Below, one piece after another: positions 10,701 through 22,169 of a DNA stretch of 64,000 bases. Numbering within the stretch: position 1 is the stretch's first letter; each line of letters starts with the position of its first letter. Below the pieces are notes generated by a model. The model saw nothing but the letters and a program-made list of their open reading frames with translations, did not search any database and was not told the origin of the DNA. Origin of the DNA: Rhabditoides inermis (taxonomy: Eukaryota; Nematoda; Chromadorea; Rhabditida; Rhabditidae); NCBI GenBank assembly GCA_963966185.1, contig CAWZYM010000405.1:539501-603500 (forward strand). The letters are read 5' to 3'. The translations under genes and the position numbers were made by a program.

Positions 10701-13700
10701 CATGGGCAACGCGAGACCGAACTACCTGGACCTGGAGAAAGATGGGATCCGCGCTACCTTGAGCGAATCGAGTCGCTCAAGTAATCAAGTAAGTAATAAA
10801 TTACTCACAATGAACACGTTGCGCGTTTTCTCTGCGGCAATGTTGCCACACAGCTCGGTGAGACTGTTGCGCCTGGAAATGTAATGGTTTGCAGAGACAT
10901 GGACACGTCTGCACTACCTCGCATTGACGATTCCGGGCGCCTCGATGAGTGTTATCGTCGACGTGGCACCCGTGTGCATGCCGATGCCTAAATCGTTTTC
11001 CGATATTTATCAGTCAGCCTCGATCCCTCATTATTTGATGTGACTGCAACAGAGACTGTCCTCATCGTCTACTGTGGACAAAGAATGTAAGCTCGTTTCC
11101 AAAAAGTACATATATATGTCAGACACTCATCAGAAAGTGACAGTACGAACCTTCTGCGCGCTGCGGCGGCTGACAAGAGCGCCTGGTCAAGGGATTCTGA
11201 CGCGCTCTACCGTATCATAATGAGCTGTTCACCTGAATCGTTCACACTCCCATCCATCTCTTCGGTGTCTTCCGGATCGGCGACCGACAAAATCGCGTTG
11301 CACCTAAAAACATCATGAAGTTGCGCCCAAAACTGGAATTACGTATAGTAAAAGATCACACCTGCGGACGATGGAGTGAATGAGGCGCGAGTAGAGAGCT
11401 GCGACAAGGCTGTCGCGGTCCAGCGAGCACTGAGCGATGTGGTCAGTCTATTCATACTACTACTTCGCCCGTAATGTCTTCCATCTTGCCCTCCAACCCC
11501 TCCAACTATTGCGGAATATCCAAAAACAACTCCATCAAGAACAAACCATACCTTATACGCACCGTCGGCCATCTCTGAGCGCTGTCGTGTGAGTGTGGTG
11601 TGTGAGCGCTGTCTGGTCAGCTGCTTGTACATGCCGAGAGAAGACACTCCGAGCAGGGTGGACGCGTCCTCCAGGTCTGCGACGTGTTAAACGTTAATAC
11701 AGTGGGAGGGCAAATAAGTTGCCACCAGTCGAGAGCGCAAGAATGAAGAGAGTGCGAGGGGTTAGAAATCAATAAATACCACCTCCAGGAGTCGGTATTA
11801 GTTGAAACTGCTGGTCTTACAGATTGATATGTACTTATAGCCTATGCCAGGCCGATAGTTTTTGATCTACCTCGCTTGCAGTTCGAAATACGGTGCCATA
11901 ACCGTCTGCCTCTCTTGTTTTGCGCGCTATTGCCGAGAGCTGACTCTTCGTCTTCCTCTGATCTACCTAACCGCGCGGAAAGATTCGAAATTTTTCGCAC
12001 GCAGTTTTTAAATGCGGGATGAACGTGTCGAGCGGTGGCTGTACTGTGCTGGACAGTACGTGCCGTCCCGCCCTCGCGTACCTTGGCTGTTCTCTACGTC
12101 CACCTCGCTCCTACCGTCACCCACGAACACCACGTTGCAGAGCAGAATACAGGCGGCGAGAATTCTGGAAGGAACTTATGAACAATCTATACATGGCAAA
12201 AGAGAAGTAAATGAGAAATAAGATGAGAGTGTGGTAGCTGACCGCATCACTTCGTCGTAGGGAATGCATAGTACGGCTAGCGCGGCGCGGATCTCGTCGA
12301 GTCGCGTGTAGCACACAGCGCGGTCCGAGAGAGTGAAGCCAGCAATGCGGAACTTGTCTGCAAGCCCCATTTTCATTGAGTAAGCAGCACTCCACAATTC
12401 GATTCGTTTTCCCAGATGCTTTGCAGATAAAGGTGGTTTAGATTGGTTGGAAAAATAATTGCTTTTGAACTTCGCGCCGGTTGTAGATTTGGAAAAACTG
12501 TGAATAAAACAACAATGTGGAAGGGAACCTTTCTCTACGGCGGTCATCTGGGTGGCAATGACTGTGAATATGTGTGCGGCGCATCGCTGGGCGGGCGATC
12601 CGGCGAGACAGTGGCGGAGGTGCAGGCGGTGCAGACGCCCGTCCACCAGATGCAGAGTAAAGCGGCGCAGCTCAATCGAGCATAATAATCAAACGTACCA
12701 AACACGAAATCATTCATTCACAATTGAACCTAACACCTACACCTAACACACAATTGAACCTTGTAAGATGCTTTTTTCGTAGCTGTGCTGAACAACTCAT
12801 TTTAGGCGAGGTCAGACACTCGATCAAAAACAGCGTTTTATGATACAGAAAGGCACTTTCTGAGGATCTTTTTTCTGAAGGTCTTTTGCCAGCAAAAGTT
12901 GGGTCTGAGCTAAACTTTATCATTCTTCTTTTCTCACCATTCTCCCGCCGTCCGCTGTAGACGTCATTGGTTCGAGGAGAACGAGTAACGCTTCGCATGT
13001 CGCCCACTGGATACCGTCACGCCTAGAATATTGCTTTCGTTCTCGTTTAGAACCGTTTTTATGAAATGTTAGCTTTGATTTATGAATTTGAACCTACCTA
13101 ACAGAAGATGCGAGAATGGAGACGAGCAGTTGCGAGCAAAGGTGCGTCTTGCCCGATGAATGGTCGCCACTACATTGTAAAATATATTTTAAAATTTTTA
13201 TAAGTCAAAAACAAAGAAAAATATAGTTTTTATGCGACATGAATTGAGATTTCCATTGTTCAAGTGACTAGCAAAACATTTGCCGCCAGCAGGGGTCGAA
13301 CCTGCGACCTTGGGCTTATTAGACCCACGCTCTAACCGACTGAGCTATGGCGGCTATGAGATTCGCCGTAACATTTCCCACCTCACAACCACGCAGCGAA
13401 TAGCCAAGAACTCCATCTGCATGGTTTCTTTAAACAAAAACAAACAAATGAACTATTCGAAAACAGTATACCTGAACATGATAGTGGCGCTTTCCTCGTT
13501 GACAATCTGACTCGCTAGCCGGCGCACGGTGGGATAGATGCGGTCGCGTCGGCACGACAGGTCGTTGAAGGGATTGAGAAAGAGCAGCGAGGAGCGCCAG
13601 TGAAACTGAACCAAAAGATGTGCAAGAAAAGAAACAGCTTACCCAGCACACGTGTCGCTTGAACGCATCGCAGACAATGGACGGCAGCGCACTCGACTCA

Positions 13701-14190
13701 TCCGGGAGAGACTCAGTGGTGGACCATGACGGCGTGTCTGCACAACACTCCATCACAACAGTCGACAGAGAGATGAGCGCCCACCTGACACGTGCGCTAT
13801 CCGGCCGCTCATCGTCGAGACGGGTCGCGTCTCAGCGAACGTGCGCTGCGGCTTCGGGGGAGCCGGCAGCGGACGCCGGACTGAATCCCATTATACCAAA
13901 CAATCCCAACATCACACCGCAAAAACACATACAGTTCTTTGGTGCTTGGATGGGCGCTGCGGTGCGCGGGAGTCGGCGGTTCGGAAGCGTCTGGCAGCCT
14001 TCCATTGCCCTACATTGGATAGTCAAGTTGCGAAGTTGCTGCAATGCGCACCTGTCCTCTACGAGAGTGCACATGCTGTGCGCGAGTGGGTGGCGGGGAG
14101 AGAGCAGCGACGGCAGGGGAGTCGCCGGCTCCTTGGTTTGCCATCATCATAACAATGAAACAAGTTAAAAAGGCTGAATGTACCTGACAT
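7738..14190 (-). CDS. Divergent motor-only myosin, about 26 exons
   Basis: Exons: 14190-14184 (tentative), 14131-14052, 14038-13933, 13880-13785, 13737-13643, 13605-13472, 13169-13098, 13022-12938, 12670-12539, 12352-12243, 12164-12082, 11676-11552, 11429-11362, 11303-11233, 10987-10918, 10872-10809, 9700-9644, 9591-9490, 9422-9339, 9279-9163, 9086-9000, 8815-8687, 8524-8432, 8226-8118, 8004-7928, 7851-7738. Phases agree throughout and give 788 residues. Myosin landmarks in order: SSLLFLNPFNDLS, P-loop SGDHSSGKTH (about 173-182), HIFTVIATQM, ILAACILLCNVVF, NSLTELCGNIAAEK, NYGLFALLDQSCDSPSGS, DTPKMLERNRNTLRSEI, and PPIMVHCVKSNDT joined to the QLAVWGIGERLV relay/converter region. Switch I (NxNSSRFG) is not recognisable (TADGGRM at that place) and switch II (DIxGFE) reads EAPGIV (about 437-442). 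There is a (CCG)7-encoded proline run. No IQ motif, coiled coil or tail follows; the protein ends soon after the converter. The N-terminal about 95 residues are low-complexity and the first exon is uncertain. ATPase activity is doubtful. Confidence 0.85.
9842..10790 (+). mobile_element. Degenerate 3' fragment of an RTE-like LINE inside a myosin intron
   Basis: The plus frame shows the reverse transcriptase core LRFADDTVLFAE followed by LNELNNASEEARLRINSRKT and a later part with the RTE-type C-terminal wording (RWAGHII, WYPRH, GRPPIRW). The fragment lies in the myosin intron 10808-9701, in the opposite orientation. The 5' part of the LINE is missing and the frame is broken at least once near 10290-10330, so it is a dead 5'-truncated copy. 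It is related in type to the longer RTE at 39500-41602. Confidence 0.85.
13281..13354 (-). tRNA. tRNA-Ile(AAT): tRNA-Ile (anticodon AAT)
   Basis: The 74-base sequence folds as a full cloverleaf: acceptor GCCGCCA pairs with TGGCGGC plus discriminator A, the D arm contains GCTCAGTCGGTTAGAGC, the anticodon stem TGGGT/GCCCA encloses the loop CTAATAA (anticodon AAT), and the T arm is GCAGG TTCGAAC CCTGC. No intron and no encoded CCA. It lies wholly inside the myosin intron 13471-13170, on the same strand as the host gene, so its internal A and B boxes must work within a transcribed Pol II unit. Confidence 0.96.
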
Positions 14191-16222
14191 GGACTGAGCG
14201 GGTTGAGTGACAAGGCACAGGACATTCGCGAGTCGACGCTACTGCAAACGATTTCATACTATTGTAGTGTTACCATTTCACTTTTACCGTGCCGTGGGCG
14301 AATTGAGTTGTGCCTGCACTTCCGACAGACGCGCAGACAGCTGGAAATTTCACCGTTTTTCACTCGTTGAAACAAACTACCGTATTATGCATTTTTAGAC
14401 CTATCAAATGACTCAAAACATCACACCACTTGCGCGTATTTTCGGTCTTCATTGCACATGGTTAAAATGAATGACACATCTGCTATCCCTTTGCACTTCT
14501 TCCAATTCCGACTAGTCTCGAATTCGTGCGGAAAAAAACGAGCGGCGCGAAACTACTTCCCCGTCTGCCGCAATTACTGGCAATCGCTGTTCCGAATCAA
14601 ACGAGATGCTAATTAAAATAAGGAGAAGAGCGAGAAACCCCCACCACATCGATGTCCATCTTGAGTTGCTGCACATCTATCGGCATCTGTTGGCTGCGGC
14701 TGCGCGGCCGCCGCTGCAGACTCTGTGTCCACATGATCGATAACCAATCGATACCGATCAACACATCGAAAAGTGCAGCGAGGGGGGGGGGGCGAGGGAG
14801 GGGTCCGTTTGGAGAAAGAATGCGGCGGCGGCGCGGCGCAGCGACCTGTCAGATCTCTGACAGCTTTCCGGTCGTGATCGCTCGAAAAAAGTGTTGGGGA
14901 GGGGAGAGAATATTGTGGATGAGGAAATGGTTAGGTAGCTCGTGTGTCGGAAGGGGAATTGGATCGTGTCGGCTCTTGACGCACTCGACTATCTCGAAGA
15001 GCCATCTACACGTGTGTGCGTGTGTGTGACCCAGTGAGCCTAGCCGACATAGCGGCACCTAGGTAAAGCACCGGAATCGTCTTTCCGAAACATCACTTAT
15101 GATAGTCGGAGACCACTGTTGTCCGTGGCTGCCATGTATCATGATCGTATCACACATCATATATGGATGTACACACACATCCATACACTCATGCGCCAAG
15201 AATAGCCGGTGCGTGATTGTGAGTCACTTGGGAAATGTGTCCGTAGTCCCGCCAGTTTGTCCCACCCATCTATCAACTTATCGCCGCCCAGTGTTTACAG
15301 ACTGGGCGGCGATAAGTGCTATGGTGTTTTGATTGGTGCCCTCCACCAGAGGGCACCAATCAAAACACCATAGCAAAACACGCACCGCTCTCTTGCACTT
15401 TATTCTAATTACGTTTTCGGCACCTTTGTGTTTTTTTTTGAGGAGCGGGATACGGTACGTGCACTCTCCCGAAACTTCCGCGGTCTGAGCGCTTAATTAG
15501 ATTGTTTCATCGTGTGTGTGTGTCACAGGACAAGTGTTATACGATGATGATTCAGGGATAGCAAAAGGAGAGCGAGAGAAACTCGTTCCTTCTTCTGGCG
15601 ACCCGCCCGTTATCCCTATAAAGGCTCAACGGCACGCGCGACAAAGACAGCAGTGATTGATGTGTTGATTGCCAGCGATTCCATACTTACAATTGAGACA
15701 GTCTTGTCTGGCGCGCTCCCAAAAACATCAGCGGTCACAAATTCTACTGGTGTGCGTCCTTGACAATTGTTATTTTATATGTGCCACCACTGTATGTAAG
15801 TGCGCTCGCAAACATTTTCGCCGAAAGTCGCCTAAACCTAACCGCGTCATCGATTATGTATCGCGTGGTGGAGGTGATGCGCGAAACATTTCGTTGTGTT
15901 CGGACCCACCCCGTAACTCATCATTCACTCACTATAGTCGCCGCCTGGTGGATAGTTTCTGTTATTGCCAGCCGGGGTCAGTTGGCGAAACTCAGTTTCG
16001 AGCGAGAGAGGCCAGACAGCGCGGGCAAAGTGTCGCGCGGCCTCTTTGATTCGCGTGCCGGCTTCTTTGATCAATATTATCGTTTGAAAGCGCGCGCTTG
16101 GGTCTCCTCACGACTAGAAGGTAGATCGAATGCGACTCGAGGGTAGATCGACTTTCTACCGTAATCTGGCGAACTATCTCCCAGAATAATATTATATGTC
16201 ATTACAGGAGACTGCTGAAACC
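14191..16222. other. Divergent intergenic region between myosin and EF-hand genes
   Basis: The two genes are transcribed away from each other, so both promoters should lie here. Seen in it: a run of G near 14783, short low-complexity tracts, a pair of perfect hairpins (15276-15374, listed separately), and a minus-strand ATG frame at 14733-14642 that ends at a possible GT donor and could be an alternative upstream myosin exon. No clear core promoter was recognised. Confidence 0.5.
15276..15374. repeat. Two adjacent perfect hairpins (foldback structure)
   Basis: Hairpin 1 has 17-base arms at 15276-15292 and 15301-15317 with an 8-base loop. Hairpin 2 starts on the next base and has 26-base arms at 15318-15343 and 15349-15374 with a 5-base loop (CACCA). 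Both pairs of arms match without mismatch. No coding potential and no target duplication were found. Confidence 0.95.
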
Positions 16223-17055
16223 ATGCCAGAGAACGGCTATTCTGTCAAGGGTGAGTACAACGTTGATAAACTTCTATATAGTAGTATTACAGTATCCCGC
16301 ACTTTCTGTGAGTAAAAGCCCACCCTCCAACGCTACAAGTGTATTACATAGTGCGAGTACGTGCAAATTCGCTTATCTGACCTATCTCCCCCCCCCCCGA
16401 ATAAAACCCTGCAAGTGTAACTATGTGGACACACGCATACACACACTGCTCGGACAATGCGTGTTTGATTGTGTGTGGGGGGGGGGGGAGTGGAGAGTGT
16501 TTTGCCCTGTGCTTCTCCTTCTCCTCTGGGGCAGTGAGGGGCGGGGCGTGGGATCGGCGGCAGCGCGACTCCAGTCCCTCCTCTCTCTCTCTCGCAGCTT
16601 CTCGCAATGCGAGATACGACCATGACTGCCGAGGTGTGCGATCCGAAGCACTTCACTTGCTGCCAGCGATACGTACTCGACGACTTGCGTGAGTGCCGTC
16701 ACAGTTGCGTCAAGTCTCGCGTATTCTTGCTGTCCCCTTTTGATGTCCCTTGGGTGCTGAGAACATCGCTGAAGACACGAATGTTTTCGCGTGCCTCTCT
16801 CTTTCTCCTTTCAGCCCGCAAGTTAGGCAACGTTCAATACTGTTGTTGCTATATTGGCTTGTGTCTCTCACAATCAGCTTGTCCGTCGTCTACCTCCAGA
16901 GACCCTAGTTTTCGTCGTCAAAACTTTGACGAGGGATCGCGTTAGCGGCAAAGTCTCATGAGAAGGAGGACCAGTCACATCCATCACTTTATCGCTCCTT
17001 GCTATCTTTCATCCGCACGTGTGATGATCACAGGTGCTGTTATTGATAGCACATG

Positions 17056-17101
<46 letters not shown>

Positions 17102-17652
17102 CTTCCAAGTTTCATTCCGACAACAACAGTTGGTGTAGTAATTTGCACGAAATCCTCCTCGTTAGTAAACGAATTTATAGTGCAGTTTATGCGAGAGACT
17201 TTCGTACAGCCAACACAGACTTCATCAGAGAGTAATAGAGTAATGCCCGCACAAAAGAAAGGCGCGAGCAATGATTATGGAATGTGAAGGGCAACAAGTT
17301 ACGGAGGGGACAGAATCCCTCCAATATTTGGATATAATAGCAGTTGGTAATTTAATTCGATTTTCACTTGCAGAACTGTCCGAGACGTTCGATCTGCTGG
17401 ACGTGGACCAGGACGGCCGGCTGTCGCGCAGTGAGATCGCCGCCCTTCTCAGGTGCGGTGACGTCATCGTCAACATCTCATTTGCATATTCCAGAACAGT
17501 GCACGTGGAGCCGACGCGGATCGAGCTCGACTTCATCTTCTCCGAGATGGACATTGACAGTGAGTCGTTGCAAACTTTTTGATAAAGTGAGACCGGGTTC
17601 GTATCCCGCGCCTTTCACAGGCTCTGCAGAGTTTATGGCACGAGAGAGAAAT

Positions 17653-17720
<68 letters not shown>

Positions 17721-17993
17721 GGCTGCGCATAATCTGTGCAAAAGGGTTCACCACTTCTTTCCCATCCGGCTTTTTTTCGTCTTCTCTCTCTCTCTCTCCC
17801 TTTTTCTCTTTCTCTTCTCTCGAGGCGATATTATAAAATCTCTTCTCTCTTTCTCCGTATAATTTGTGCAAATGCGCGACGGCCATGCGTCTTGGCCTCT
17901 CTCTCTCCCTCCCTTCTTCACAACCACCATTTTTCCAATCTGGCGCGCCTTTTTGGGTGGTCTTTTCGTGGTTGTCTGTGTACCCCCTCCCTA

Positions 17994-18030
<37 letters not shown>

Positions 18031-18178
18031 TTCACTGCCACCCCACCATAACGAAATGATCGCATTATTGGCTTACCCGGGGGCAGCAGAGGCAATGACA
18101 AGAAAATGACAAGAAGCGCGTGTCGGACGAAATGAGGGAATGAATGCGCGCGCGTCTCCGAGACAGGAATTGCCTTCT

Positions 18179-18225
<47 letters not shown>

Positions 18226-18698
18226 CCCGAAAGGCAAGTGCGCAACAGTAATTGCCTCAGAAAAGTCATAGTGTAATTCCTGATTTCCAAATTTCCCCTT
18301 CTCTTTTTTCTGCCAGCCCTGCCTGTCCGGCATCACTCATCGAATACAACGCGCAATTTTCAGAGTCGGGCAAGATTTGCAAGGAGGAATTCGTCAAGTA
18401 CATGCGTAGTCCGCCCGTGCACCGGACAACCCTGAAGGTGAGGGGATGGGGAATATGCAAATGAGTGTGAAAATAACTTTCCAGGATCTCGAGACGCAGT
18501 TCAAAAACTTTGACCAGGACGGCGATGGCGCTATCACTGAGGGTATGCTTTCTGGAATGGGGAGGACAAAATAGGGGGATGTCACTAATTCCACGTGCGT
18601 CTCGATTGCCATCCTTGTTGTTTCCTTTTCGAAGGATGTTGGGCGCTTTTCTCGTCTGCACTCAGCGCACTCTTGAGCCCAATCGAGCAGCGACGATG

Positions 18699-18749
<51 letters not shown>

Positions 18750-19010
18750 CCTATACACTTAAACCAAGCATCCTGCAAACTCGTTTGCGGTCGCTCGTTC
18801 ATCATACAGTTAGCGCCGTGATGGCGGAGCGTTTGAGACCACGGAATGATAAAGCGGAGCACCTTTGTGCGCATTCCATTCCCCAGAGACAGTGTGGCGG
18901 GATGATTGAGCATCTCTCCCCCCATCCTCGAAACATCGGCCATGTTGCGAGGCGGGGCGAAGAGAGATTGCGCAGCGTCTCGGCTAAAAAGAGATTGTCG
19001 CTGAGAGGGA

Positions 19011-19059
<49 letters not shown>

Positions 19060-20213
19060 CTCTTCTCTCCACTTGCACACTCGCTGGAGTGTGAAATCAG
19101 GCATTCCGAGGGGTTATCCGGCGTCGTCGTCGTCATTTTTCGGGCCGTGCTCTCCGAGCATATATATTGTGTGGGCGCTGCCTCACCGAACGCATTCCTT
19201 TTGTGTGTGTGTGTTTTATCATCGCTGCTGCCGCGCGTTTTTGCGTTGCTTCCGGAAGCAGGTCATGAATTATGCGGCAATCTAAACGCCACACAAAATG
19301 GATTAGCCTCGCGCTGGCATATCACCCCCGCTGCGCGCTGTTGCGTAACAGCAACCGGATTCGATTGTGCGCCGCGTGCCAACGCCCGGCTGGTCAAAGT
19401 TCGAAGGCAGGCATGCGTGACACGGAGCAGGAGCGACACAACACTATAAACACTCAGGGTTTATGAACGCGTTCTTTGCGCAACTCGCGCTCACGTGGCT
19501 CGACAATGACGAACGCGAAATTCGGCACACGCATAAGAAAACCGTAATCACATCAAAATAACATCAAACTCGCTGTTGCAACAGTTTGTTTCAAACTCAA
19601 AGTTGGTCCCGCCACGACTCCCATTCCGTTGAACTCTTCAATACTACAGAAATGACGAGAGAACAGACAATCCCAGACGAAAGAAGCCCGTTCGCTTACT
19701 ATTTGGTTCAATGCTTGTGTGCGCCGTAGTGGCACAGACCTCGCCGGTTCGAGTCCTGTCTACGGCAAATGTTTTGCATGAGTTGTAATGCGCGTTCAAA
19801 AGAGCTAGTGACAGAATTAAGTCGCCAGTGTTCCTTAAAGGCGAAATTCGAAACCACTATGTCGAAAAACGGGATGCAATGCATGTGTACGGATGGTGAA
19901 GAAATGGGAGCAAAAACAGAAGTTGAATAGAATCAAAAGAGTAAAGAAGTATGTTGCAACTGAACGTATGCCACACGCCAGACAGAGGGTTGCAATCAAA
20001 CAGCCGGGAAAACAGTTTCTTTGTGAAAATATATGGTTCAGTTGCTTTGCTATCACATATTAAACAAATGTTGCAGAGGAGATGATGGGTATTTTGGAGC
20101 GGACGACGGATCTCAACGACAAAAAGGCGATTCGGGAGATGTTCCTGGCTACAGACACCAACCACGACGGTCGCATCACGTTCTTCGAGTTTGTCCGGAT
20201 GATGCAGGAGTGA
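16223..20213 (+). CDS. Calmodulin-like protein with four EF-hands; two possible first exons
   Basis: Shared exons are 17374-17452, 17495-17559, 18364-18437, 18485-18542 and 20077-20213. They can follow either first exon 16223-16250 (MPENGYSVK; total 146 residues) or 16607-16688 (MRDTTMTAEV...; total 164 residues). Both end in phase 1 with a GTGAGT donor, which points to alternative promoters or first exons. The four calcium loops are DVDQDGRLSRSE, DIDKSGKICKEE, DQDGDGAITEEE and DTNHDGRITFFE, all with Asp at position 1, Gly at 6 and Glu at 12. The protein is expected to be a cytosolic Ca2+ sensor binding helical target peptides, but it is clearly not calmodulin itself. Introns are unusually rich in (CT)n/(GA)n tracts (for example 17058-17099, 18186-18222, 18703-18735, 19017-19055). 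Confidence 0.92.
19723..19767 (+). other. Truncated tRNA-like remnant in an EF-hand intron
   Basis: A 7-base stem GCCGTAG at 19723-19729 pairs with CTACGGC about 30 bases later, and a perfect B-box-like GGTTCGAGTCC lies between. The D and anticodon arms cannot be drawn, and the unit is only about 45 bases long. It looks like a shrunken tRNA pseudogene or the head of a SINE rather than a working tRNA. Confidence 0.4.
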
Positions 20214-20772
20214 AGTCCTATCGCACAAGCCATACCCTTGTATAATATGAAAACGCTGTCATATACGAATTGTACACACAGAGAGAGATGTCTTCTATGT
20301 ATGGTGTTGTGAACTTTTTTTGTCCTGTCACCCTGTCCTTTCCAACGATAAACGGTGCGTTTTCGGGTCAGTGTGTTTAAAACGGCCGAGGGACTGAAGA
20401 GGCGATAGAGGGAGAGACCGATTTCAAGCCCATAAACAATTCTCCAGCAGAGTGAGAGGACAAATCGAGCGAGAATATTATCCAAAGTGCTTTTATTCAT
20501 TCAGAATGAGGTTTTGGCAGTGAGAGGAGAGAGAAAGAAGAAGAGTATGAGAGCGAGGAGGCGAAAATGCGACGAGAATAAAGCAGAGTTATTACTGATA
20601 TCACAATAAATTTTTAATACAATTATGTACAACCGGGATGTACTATATAGACACTTCTGAGCTCATTAGTTTGTAAAAGGGTCGCAAGAGAGGCCACCCA
20701 CGACGGAGAGACCACCCACGACGGAGAGACCACCCACGACGGAGAGACCACCCACGACGCCGTCGACGTGTC
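20214..20772. other. Convergent 3' UTR region with an 18-bp tandem repeat
   Basis: The EF-hand gene (plus) and the Ras-like gene (minus) end toward each other here. AATAAA-like words occur on the plus strand near 20577 and 20605. At 20688-20759 an 18-bp unit (GACCACCCACGACGGAGA) is repeated about four times just beyond the Ras-like stop. Nothing coding is seen. Confidence 0.6.
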
Positions 20773-21536
20773 TCATCGGCTGTTCCTGAGGCTTTCGACA
20801 ATAGACGAGTCGCTATACTCGCTTTCGCTGCTGCTTTTCTCTCGAAGGTACGCGACGCGTGTCAAAAATTCCGTGAACATCTGAAACACATATATAACAG
20901 GGGAAGGGAGTCGAATATATGCCGAAAAAAAGACACAGTTCTCACACAGTGTTAAAATTAATGAACTGTGTTTTACATGTTTGAATCATACCTTCTGCAC
21001 ACCATCCCCTGTCTTGGCAGAGACTTCACTGAACGATGCTCGACACTGCCGCGCCAGACGCTGACCCTCCTCCGGGAACACGTATCTGCAACAAAGGTTC
21101 AATCGACCGCTGTTAAAATGTGCGTCATTGGAGTTCAATCGATTGCAGTCAAAACATTCGACCGCAGGGTTCAATCGACCACGGTTCAATCAATCACCAT
21201 TTTTTCGACAACATATGGAAAGTAAATGTTCTACGATGTAAATTAACCGCGGTTCGATTCGACGCAACGAATAATAGCGGTTAGAACATTGAACCTGGTT
21301 AGAACCTCACCCCACCTCTGCTCCCACTTGTCCTTCCGCCGCAGACTGTTCTGCGAACCGTGCACAAGGTCCCGCTTGTTCGCAATCAGCAGAGTCGGTG
21401 GTAACTGACAAGTGGTAAACAAAGATGTGAGAAAAAAATAAACACGACTCACTCGATCGCTGTCGCAGTGTCGGCAGACGGCGTCTCGAATGTCATGCAG
21501 GCGGTCAAAGGAGGGACGGGAGCCGATCGAATACAC
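20773..21536 (-). CDS. Ras-like small GTPase, C-terminal half only
   Basis: Four exons in phase: 21536-21453, 21404-21316, 21085-20992, 20880-20773, encoding about 117 residues to a TGA. Motifs: [13 protein letters not shown] (the start of helix 3 in Ras), [15 protein letters not shown] with the G4 box NKRD, the G5-like EVSAKTG, then a Ser-rich tail without a C-terminal CAAX or CC box. The wording fits the RERG/RASL branch. The exons for P-loop, switch I and switch II (G1-G3) are missing. The next 1.7 kb upstream is filled by a GAGGGA microsatellite and a satellite array, and no P-loop exon was found up to about 26 kb. Either the 5' half was lost or it lies beyond a very long repeat-filled intron. 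Confidence 0.8.
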
Positions 21537-21558
21537 CTGGAAAGCAAAGGTGAGGAAA

Positions 21559-21907
21559 GAGAGAGAGGGAGAGGGAGAGGGAGAGGGAGAGGGAGAGGGA
21601 GAGGGAGAGGGAGAGGGAGAGGGAGAGGGAGAGGGAGAGGGAGAGGGAGAGGGAGAGGGAGAGGGAGAGGGAGAGGGAGAGGGAGAGGGAGAGGGAGAGG
21701 GAGAGGGAGAGGGAGAGGGAGAGGGAGAGGGAGAGGGAGAGGGAGAGGGAGAGGGAGAGGGAGAGGGAGAGGGAGAGGGAGAGGGAGAGGGAGAGGGAGA
21801 GGGAGAGGGAGAGGGAGAGGGAGAGGGAGAGGGAGAGGGAGAGGGAGAGGGAGAGGGAGAGGGAGAGGGAGAGGAGGGAGAGGGAGAGGGAGAGGGAGAG
21901 GGAGAGG
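21559..21907. repeat. (GAGGGA)n microsatellite, about 350 bp
   Basis: Nearly pure GAGGGA hexamers with one interruption (GAGGAGGGA near 21870). It sits immediately upstream of the first visible Ras-like exon. Long open frames across it on both strands (SPSPSP, EGEGEG, RGRGRG) follow from a period divisible by three and are not genes. Confidence 0.98.
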
Positions 21908-22169
21908 GACAAATCCGCACAAATCCTTTAACCGCCCGGTTTCTGCCCTGCCGCCTTCTCCCTTATCTTCTCATATTTAATCAAATGCCGGAGGAAAGAC
22001 GATCAATTGATCAAAGGACGAAAAATGGGGATCACACCGGTGCGCAGACTCCGAGGCAAGGCTCAACACAAAATAGAGCACAACGGATAGAAATGCTGGG
22101 GGGTAAGAAAAAGTCAAGGAACAAAAACTGATAGACTCGGATAAATTTACATATTATATAGCAACGTAC

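Noticed and set aside
14642..14733. Minus frame MWTQSLQRRPRS... ending at a possible donor, as the first myosin exon
   Set aside because: It has no motif and I could not chain it in phase to the next exon with certainty, so it is mentioned only as an alternative.
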